DNA from: Streptomyces zagrosensis
Lineage (GTDB): Bacteria > Actinomycetota > Actinomycetes > Streptomycetales > Streptomycetaceae
Reading direction: 5' to 3'
Assembly: GCF_014203645.1 (NCBI RefSeq)
Contig: NZ_JACHJL010000006.1
Coordinates: 186,001 to 250,000 of the forward strand
DNA length: 64,000 nt
Shown: in pieces, positions 57,941 through 64,000 of the stretch
Layout: every line of letters starts with the position of its first letter
Position numbering within the stretch: position 1 is the stretch's first letter
The notes under the pieces: generated by a model
The model's input: only the letters and a program-made list of their open reading frames with translations
The model's database searches: none
What the model was told of the DNA's origin: nothing
Position numbers and translations under genes: made by a program

Positions 57941-60891
57941 GCGCCTGGGCAGGGGTGCTCACCCGCCCGGGCGCGGCGGGCGGTGGCGCCGGAATGGTGC
58001 ACCAACTTCTGCTGACTTTGGTGTGCGGCGGTTACGCGGCGGGCTCAGTATTCGGCTGGGGATCGCCCGAACTGGCAACGATCATGGGAGACTTCGGGCT
58101 CTGCGCCGCCGCGCTCACCGCGGCCATCTCGTGTTTTGTCTACGCGCGCACGCGCTGCGGCCCCTCCCGGCCGGCTTGGCTGCTGTTCGCGGCCTCCTCC
58201 CTGATGGCGGCGGCGGGCAACGGCGTGTGGGGGTGGTACGAGGTGGTGCTGGCCCAGCCGGTGCCCTCCGTATCGCTCGCCGACTTCTGTTTCCTCCTTT
58301 TCGCGCCACCCGCCATCGTGGGGCTGCTGGTGCTCGCCAAGCGTCCGGTCAACCGCGCCGGATGGCTGTGTCTGAGCCTCGATTCCTGGCTCATCGCCGG
58401 ATCGTTGCTGACCCTCTCGTGGAGCCTGGCGCTCGCGCACACGGCGCGCTTCGACGGCGAGAGCGTCGCACGCACCGCACTCTCGCTGGCCTACCCGCTG
58501 CTCGATATCGCTCTGGTCAGCGTCGTCCTCGCGGTGCACTTCCGGCGCTCTTCGGCCAACCGGTCTGCGGTCAACACAGCGATCGGCGCCCTCGCGCTGA
58601 CCGTGCTGTGTGACGCCCTGTTCACCTCCCCGTTACTGCGCCAGCAATACAGCTCGGGCCAGTTGCTGGACGCGGGCTGGTTCGCGGGCTCCCTGCTGCT
58701 GGCCTATGCGCCCTGGGTGGCCAGCCGCTGCGGACAGGATTGGGACCGCCCGCGCCGGCCTCAACCCGCCGGGCGACCCATCTCAAGCTCGCTTACGGCC
58801 CTCACGCCCTACCTGGCCGCCACAATCTGCGTCCTGGGGATCACCTACAACGTGCTCAACGGCCGCGCCGTGGACCAGGTCGTACTCTTCACCGGCTGCA
58901 CCGTGGTGCTCGCGCTCGTGGTGCGACAGGCCATCATGCTGATGGACAACATCACCCTCACCCAGGAACTGGCGCAAAAGGAGAACCACTTCCGCTCCCT
59001 GGTCCAGGGATCGAGCGACGTCATCATGATCGCCGCCCCCACCGGCATACTGCGCTACGTGAGCCCGGCGGCCTCCGGCGTCTATGGGCGAGACGCCGAC
59101 GAACTGACCGGCTCCGAGCTGGCGTCCTTGATCCACCCCGAGGACTTGGGCCTGGTGGTGCACGAGGTGCGCAGGTTCCTCGCCGCTCCACCGAGCAAGG
59201 AGCCCACCACCCGCATCGAGTGCCGCTTCCGCTCCGGCAGCGGCGAGTGGCTGAACGTCGAGTCCACCATCAACCGGCACCACGGCGGGCTCATCCTCAA
59301 CAGCCGCGATGTCACCGAGCGGGTCAGGCTCCAGGCCCAGCTGCAACACAGCGCCGAGCACGACCCGCTGACCGACCTGCCCAACCGGGCACTGTTCACC
59401 CATCGGGTGCGGCAGGCACTCGGCGGGCGACGGCGTACGGATGCGGGCACCGCGGTGCTCTACATCGACCTCGACGGCTTCAAGGCGGTCAACGACACCG
59501 TCGGCCACCAAGCGGGCGACGAACTGCTGGTGCAGGCCGCGCGCAGGCTTCAGGAGTCGGTGCGCTGCGGAGACATCGCCGCTCGGCTCGGGGGTGACGA
59601 GTTCGCCGCGCTCATCATGGGCGACGGAGGACCCGACCGCGCCGCCCACGAGTACCGGGTGCACGACATCGCCGAGCGGCTGCGTATCGCCCTTTCCCGC
59701 CCGTACCGCGTGCAGGGCACCGAGGTGCGTGTGGCCGCCAGTATCGGCGTCGCCTTCGCCGAGCCAGGCATCAACCCCGGCGATCTGATGCGCAACGCCG
59801 ACCTGGCGATGTACCGCGCCAAGTCCACCGGTAAGAACCGGGTCGAGCTGTACGCGCCGCAGATGCAGGCCGATGTGGCACGCAAGGCCGAGAGGGCGAC
59901 GCGGTTACGGACGGCATTGAAGGACGGCGAGTTCGTCCTGCTCCATCAGCCCATCGTCGATCTCAACAGCGGCCGTATCACCGCCGCCTCCGCACAACCG
60001 CGCTGGCGCTCCTCGCAAGGCATCCTGTTCACCCCCGCCGAGTTCCTTCGGGTCACCGACACCGGCCGTAGCGACGGACGGGGCGGCAGCGAGGATGCCG
60101 CGCGCAGCGCCGAGCTCAGCCGCTGGACGTTGGAGGAGGCCATCCAGCAGGCGGCGCGGCGGCGCCGTGCAGGACATTCGGTCCCGGTGTCCGTACGGCT
60201 GCCCGCGAGTCAGTTGGTGGACAAGGCGATGCCGCCCAAGACGATCGAGGCCCTACTCGCCCGGCATAACCTGCCATCCGGCAGCCTCATCATCGAGCTG
60301 TTCGAAAGCGATCCGCGTATCTCGCTCGATGACCTGGAGCCCCGGTTGATGGCGTTGCGCCGACTGGGTGTACGCATTGCCCTGGACGGGTTGGGCAGTG
60401 GTTACGCGACGATCAACGCCCTGCGCAGGTTGCCCATCGACGTGGTCAAACTCGATCGCGGCCTGGTCGAAGGCGTACTGGAATCGGCCAGGCTCTATAA
60501 GATCACCGCCGGGCTGCTGCGCATCGCCAACGACCTGGGCACCCAGGCCGTAGCCGAAGGTGTGGACTTGCCGGAGCAGCTTGCCGCGCTGCGTGCCATG
60601 GGTTGCACCCACAGCCAGGGAGCGGTCTTCTGCGGGCCGCTGGACGAGCACCGGCTGCGTCGTGCGCTCACCGTGGGCGACTATCCGCTGCCGCGCCCGG
60701 AGCCGCGTCTTGCAGCGCGTACGGAGGTGCTTACTGAACTGCGCGCGCCCGAACCGCGGTCCGAGCCACCCGCGCTGGTCGGCGGGGCGCTGCCGGTGCG
60801 GTACAGCGGTTCGCATGGGACACGGCGGCACGAACCGCTAGCTCATACGCCATTGCGTTCAAATAATGAGACGCCCGTCCCGCCCACTTGA
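57937..60891 (+). CDS. Membrane PAS-GGDEF protein with degenerate EAL domain
   Basis: A 984-residue c-di-GMP signalling protein. About eight to ten membrane helices (residues 25-340) are followed by a PAS domain (FRSLVQGSSDVIMIAAPTGI, about 350-460) and a GGDEF domain with intact LGGDEFAALI (about 550) and DPLTDLPNRALF. An EAL-like domain follows whose signature reads AASAQPRW instead of the usual FEALLRW, with FES for TES and ALDGLGSGYATI for the DDFGTGYSSL stretch. The EAL site has thus lost key metal and catalytic residues, so it likely synthesises or senses c-di-GMP but does not degrade it. The position next to ilvB fits S. coelicolor SCO5511 as I recall. Longer starts at 57844 or 57796 are possible. 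Confidence 0.85.
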   Translation: MSAWAGVLTRPGAAGGGAGMVHQLLLTLVCGGYAAGSVFGWGSPELATIMGDFGLCAAALTAAISCFVYARTRCGPSRPAWLLFAASSLMAAAGNGVWGWYEVVLAQPVPSVSLADFCFLLFAPPAIVGLLVLAKRPVNRAGWLCLSLDSWLIAGSLLTLSWSLALAHTARFDGESVARTALSLAYPLLDIALVSVVLAVHFRRSSANRSAVNTAIGALALTVLCDALFTSPLLRQQYSSGQLLDAGWFAGSLLLAYAPWVASRCGQDWDRPRRPQPAGRPISSSLTALTPYLAATICVLGITYNVLNGRAVDQVVLFTGCTVVLALVVRQAIMLMDNITLTQELAQKENHFRSLVQGSSDVIMIAAPTGILRYVSPAASGVYGRDADELTGSELASLIHPEDLGLVVHEVRRFLAAPPSKEPTTRIECRFRSGSGEWLNVESTINRHHGGLILNSRDVTERVRLQAQLQHSAEHDPLTDLPNRALFTHRVRQALGGRRRTDAGTAVLYIDLDGFKAVNDTVGHQAGDELLVQAARRLQESVRCGDIAARLGGDEFAALIMGDGGPDRAAHEYRVHDIAERLRIALSRPYRVQGTEVRVAASIGVAFAEPGINPGDLMRNADLAMYRAKSTGKNRVELYAPQMQADVARKAERATRLRTALKDGEFVLLHQPIVDLNSGRITAASAQPRWRSSQGILFTPAEFLRVTDTGRSDGRGGSEDAARSAELSRWTLEEAIQQAARRRRAGHSVPVSVRLPASQLVDKAMPPKTIEALLARHNLPSGSLIIELFESDPRISLDDLEPRLMALRRLGVRIALDGLGSGYATINALRRLPIDVVKLDRGLVEGVLESARLYKITAGLLRIANDLGTQAVAEGVDLPEQLAALRAMGCTHSQGAVFCGPLDEHRLRRALTVGDYPLPRPEPRLAARTEVLTELRAPEPRSEPPALVGGALPVRYSGSHGTRRHEPLAHTPLRSNNETPVPPT

Positions 60892-60924
60892 CACTCCCTA
60901 GGCGACGGGAGGAGGGTCAGAGCC

Positions 60925-60966
60925 ATGCGCACCCGAATTCTCGTACTTGGACAGCGCGTCGGCTAA
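60925..60966 (+). CDS. ilv leader peptide (MRTRILVLGQRVG)
   Basis: A 13-residue peptide gene with a strong GGGAGGAGGG ribosome-binding site. It contains Ile-Leu-Val-Leu and a later Val, the amino acids made by the downstream pathway. Stalling on these codons would change folding of the following RNA. It is the classic sensor of a transcription attenuator in front of ilvB, as described for other actinobacteria. Confidence 0.85.
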   Translation: MRTRILVLGQRVG

Positions 60967-61011
60967 CCAGGGCATATGACAAAGGCCCTGCGGACCTCCT
61001 CCCGACGCGCT

Positions 61012-61045
61012 CCCCTCGCTTGCCTCACGGCACGGGGGGTTTTTT
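61012..61045 (+). terminator. ilvB attenuator terminator
   Basis: CCCCTCG (61012-61018) pairs with CGGGGGG (61033-61039) and is followed directly by six T residues (61040-61045), a true intrinsic terminator 50 nt before ilvB. AGGGC at 60969-60973 and other segments after the leader peptide could form the competing antiterminator. Confidence 0.8.
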
Positions 61046-61097
61046 GTTGCACTGATGCACTCCCACCCCCGCACAAACACACATCTTCGAGAAGAGA

Positions 61098-62963
61098 ATG
61101 CCGATGACCGAGCAGGCCACCGGGGCCCACCATCCCCAGCCGCGGGCCCGAAGCGGCGGGCAGCAGCCCGTCACCGTCGAGGACGTCACGGGCGCGCAAT
61201 CCCTCATTCGTTCGCTTGAGGAGGTCGGCGCCGACATCGTCTTTGGTATCCCCGGAGGGGCGATCCTGCCCGCCTATGACCCGATGATGGATTCATCGAA
61301 GGTCCGGCATGTGCTGGTGCGACATGAGCAGGGTGCGGGCCATGCCGCGACCGGTTATGCGCAGGCCACCGGCAAGGTCGGGGTATGTATGGCGACCTCT
61401 GGCCCTGGTGCGACCAATTTGGTCACCCCGATCGCCGATGCGCACATGGATTCCGTGCCGCTGGTCGCCATCACCGGCCAGGTGGCCTCTCAGGCCATTG
61501 GTACCGATGCCTTTCAAGAGGCGGATATCTGCGGCATCACCATGCCCATCACCAAGCACAATTGGCTGGTGACGAACGCGGATGACATTCCGCGGACGAT
61601 CGCGGAGGCGTTCCACGTAGCTTCAACGGGGCGGCCTGGTCCGGTGCTGGTGGATATCGCGAAGGACGCGTTGCAGGCGCGGACGCGCTTCGTGTGGCCG
61701 CCGCAGACGGAGCTACCGGGGTACCGCCCGGTGACCAAGCCACATGCCAAGCAAATCCGGGAGGCGGCCCGGTTGATCACTCAGGCGCGGCGTCCGGTGC
61801 TGTATGTCGGCGGCGGGGTGCTGAAGGCGCGCGCCAGCGATGAGCTGCGGGTCCTGGCGGAGCTGACGGGTGCGCCGGTGACCACGACGCTGATGGCGCT
61901 CGGGTCTTTCCCCGATACGCATCCGCAGCATCTGGGGATGCCGGGGATGCATGGCACGGTGGCTGCGGTGACCGCGCTACAGAAGGCGGACCTGATTGTG
62001 GCGTTGGGCGCCCGATTTGACGATCGGGTGACGGGGCGACTGGATTCCTTCGCGCCCTTGGCGAAGGTGGTACACGCGGATATCGACCCGGCGGAGATCG
62101 GGAAGAACCGCATGGCGGATGTGCCGATCGTGGGGGATGCGCGGGAGGTGATCACGGATTTGGTGACGGCGGTGCGGGCTGAGCACGCCGGAGGCCAAGT
62201 GGGCGATTACGCCGCTTGGTGGGTGGATCTGAATCGGTGGCGGCAGACTTATCCGCTCGGGTACGACCTGCCGGCGGACGGGAGCTTGTCGCCGCAACAG
62301 GTGATTGAGCGGATCGGTCAATTGGCGCCGCAGGGAACGGTGTATGCGGCGGGCGTGGGTCAACACCAGATGTGGGCGTCGCATTTCATTGAGTACCAAG
62401 AGCCGGCCACCTGGCTGAACTCTGGTGGCGCAGGGACGATGGGGTACGCCGTTCCGGCCGCAATGGGAGCGAAGGCGGGGCGGCCGGACCGTACGGTGTG
62501 GGCCATTGATGGTGATGGTTGTTTCCAGATGACCAACCAGGAACTGGCCACCTGCGCATTGAACGACATCCCGATCAAGGTCGCCATCATCAACAACGGC
62601 GCCCTCGGCATGGTCCGTCAATGGCAGACCCTCTTCTACAACCAGCGCTATTCCAACACGGTGCTGCACTCCGGCCCCGGAAACCGGGCCCCCGGTGAAA
62701 AGAAGCTCGCCGGAACCCGCGTTCCCGATTTCGTGAAATTGGCCGAGGCGATGGGTTGTGTCGGGCTGCGCTGCGAAGACCCGGCCCAACTCGACGCGGT
62801 CATCGAGAAGGCCAACTCCATCAACGACCGCCCCGTGGTAGTGGACTTCATCGTCCACGAGGACGCCATGGTCTGGCCCATGGTCGCCGCTGGCACCTCC
62901 AACGATGAGGTCATGGCCGCTCGCGGCGTCCGCCCCGACTTCGGCGACAACGAAGACGACTGA
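61098..62963 (+). CDS. ilvB: Acetolactate synthase large (catalytic) subunit
   Basis: A 621-residue TPP and FAD enzyme that condenses pyruvate to acetolactate or with 2-oxobutyrate, the first common step of Val, Leu and Ile synthesis. The catalytic glutamate is in [18 protein letters not shown]. The TPP-binding motif is [20 protein letters not shown], ending in the conserved [20 protein letters not shown] is the FAD-domain signature. MPMTEQ gives two close starts (61098 and 61104). It is controlled by the leader peptide and terminator just upstream, and is followed 41 bp later by the regulatory subunit. Confidence 0.97.
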   Translation: MPMTEQATGAHHPQPRARSGGQQPVTVEDVTGAQSLIRSLEEVGADIVFGIPGGAILPAYDPMMDSSKVRHVLVRHEQGAGHAATGYAQATGKVGVCMATSGPGATNLVTPIADAHMDSVPLVAITGQVASQAIGTDAFQEADICGITMPITKHNWLVTNADDIPRTIAEAFHVASTGRPGPVLVDIAKDALQARTRFVWPPQTELPGYRPVTKPHAKQIREAARLITQARRPVLYVGGGVLKARASDELRVLAELTGAPVTTTLMALGSFPDTHPQHLGMPGMHGTVAAVTALQKADLIVALGARFDDRVTGRLDSFAPLAKVVHADIDPAEIGKNRMADVPIVGDAREVITDLVTAVRAEHAGGQVGDYAAWWVDLNRWRQTYPLGYDLPADGSLSPQQVIERIGQLAPQGTVYAAGVGQHQMWASHFIEYQEPATWLNSGGAGTMGYAVPAAMGAKAGRPDRTVWAIDGDGCFQMTNQELATCALNDIPIKVAIINNGALGMVRQWQTLFYNQRYSNTVLHSGPGNRAPGEKKLAGTRVPDFVKLAEAMGCVGLRCEDPAQLDAVIEKANSINDRPVVVDFIVHEDAMVWPMVAAGTSNDEVMAARGVRPDFGDNEDD

Positions 62964-63004
62964 GCAGCCGACTGAGCGCAAGCCGAGAAGAGAGACCGAG
63001 TCCC

Positions 63005-63529
63005 ATGTCCAAGCACACGCTCTCCGTCCTGGTGGAGAACACCCCCGGTATCCTCGCCCGGATCGCCGCGCTGTTCTCGCGCCGCGGGTTCAATATCGAC
63101 TCGCTCGCCGTCGGCGTCACCGAGCACCCCGACATCTCCCGCATCACCATCGTGGTCAACGTCGAGGAACTGCCTTTGGAGCAGGTGACCAAGCAGCTCA
63201 ACAAGTTGGTCAACGTGCTGAAGATCGTTGAGCTGGAGGACGGTTCGGCCATCCAGCGTGAACTCGTATTGGTGAAGGTTCGCGCCGACAACGAGACCCG
63301 CTCCCAGGTGGTGGAGATCGTCCAGCTCTTCCGCGCCAAGACGGTGGACGTCTCACCGGAGGCCGTCACCATCGAAGCCACCGGCGGCAGCGACAAGCTA
63401 GAGGCCATGCTCAAGATGCTGGAGCCCTTCGGCATCAAGGAACTGGTGCAGTCCGGCACCATCGCCATCGGGCGCGGAGCGCGCTCCATCACCGACCGGA
63501 GCCTGCGCGCCCTCGACCGCTCCGCATAG
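63005..63529 (+). CDS. ilvN: Acetolactate synthase small (regulatory) subunit
   Basis: A 174-residue regulatory subunit. The N-terminal ACT domain (HTLSVLVENTPGILARIAAL, FNIDSLAVGVTEHPDISRIT) binds valine for feedback inhibition, and a C-terminal ALS_ss_C domain (ELVLVKVRADNETRSQVVEI, VTIEATGGSDKLEAML) follows. The length and order are typical. It activates IlvB and makes it valine-sensitive. Confidence 0.97.
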   Translation: MSKHTLSVLVENTPGILARIAALFSRRGFNIDSLAVGVTEHPDISRITIVVNVEELPLEQVTKQLNKLVNVLKIVELEDGSAIQRELVLVKVRADNETRSQVVEIVQLFRAKTVDVSPEAVTIEATGGSDKLEAMLKMLEPFGIKELVQSGTIAIGRGARSITDRSLRALDRSA

Positions 63530-63790
63530 CGCGGCCTGTCGCCCACACCCCTGGGCGCGCCGTAGCGGTGCAGCGCCGTGCACACCCGTACGCCTGTACC
63601 CGCACACCCCCTGCGCACCGTGCGTATCCGCACGCGCCAGCCGGGTCAGTACGCGTCAAGTCGGCTCACACCACCGCACCCGGCTGGTTCCGACTGGCTT
63701 GTAGGGCCGGCGAGCAAGACCGGATAGCGAGACCCCGAAGCCTTCCCCCGTCCACCCGTCATACGGTGGGCCGCACAACCGAAACGCTAG

Positions 63791-64000
<210 letters not shown>

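Overview
This window is chromosomal DNA from a high-GC actinomycete, almost certainly a Streptomyces. The evidence is GC-rich codon third positions, many GTG starts, leaderless TANNNT-ATG promoters, SseB-like pairs, a GatCAB operon with the usual extra small protein, a LAL regulator and two c-di-GMP proteins. From memory, the order sdaA-glyA-gcvH-gcvT ... oligopeptide ABC operon ... mnmA ... ligA ... rmdB ... gatCAB ... ilvBNC matches the SCO5469-SCO5514 stretch of S. coelicolor. Most of the window is therefore core backbone, and the novelty lies at the left end and in the intergenic gaps.

1-4.3 kb is an accessory scar. It holds a remnant resembling phosphatidylserine decarboxylase, a type I methylase/specificity pair (hsdM-hsdS) with no hsdR visible, and a VapBC-like locus collapsed by deletion so that an antitoxin N-terminus runs out of frame into the last 20 codons of a PIN-type toxin. 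4.3-9.4 kb carries, on the minus strand, gcvT-gcvH-glyA and sdaA (glycine to serine to pyruvate), headed by a tandem glycine riboswitch. 9.5-13.3 kb has a P-loop protein, a secreted Ala/Lys/Pro-rich protein and two SseB-family proteins. 13.9-20.5 kb is a five-gene peptide ABC transporter operon with a perfect 21-bp hairpin between the binding protein and the second permease gene. 20.6-32.4 kb holds a TRIC-like channel, a thioesterase, an orphan Trypco1 protein, an Asp-nucleophile alpha/beta hydrolase, a cysteine desulfurase, mnmA, a LOG-family protein, a cupin-XRE regulator divergent from an MFS exporter, an SDR and a MetE-like protein. Many of these use leaderless or near-leaderless promoters. 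32.5-42.3 kb has ligA, an rmdB-type GGDEF-EAL protein, a VOC protein and gatC-gatA-small membrane protein-gatB.

42.3-43.8 kb is a gap with a frameshifted gene and repeats. 43.8-57.6 kb has a Tat-exported phospholipase C, an MMPL transporter, a small basic protein, a 1266-residue LAL regulator, a PQQ-type sugar dehydrogenase lipoprotein, an aldo/keto reductase and a D-2-hydroxyacid dehydrogenase. 57.8-64 kb has a PAS-GGDEF protein with a degenerate EAL domain, preceded by a possible coupled upstream ORF, and then ilvB-ilvN-ilvC behind an Ile/Leu/Val leader peptide and attenuator.

The most unusual feature is a dispersed family of tandem heptamers (ACGGRGC) in at least five intergenic gaps (24.4, 38.1, 43.4, 49.7 and 55.3 kb), in both orientations. 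It forms higher-order units, includes one perfect four-tract G-quadruplex motif, and touches the C-terminal codons of one gene. No CRISPR array, tRNA, rRNA, transposase or integrase was recognised.
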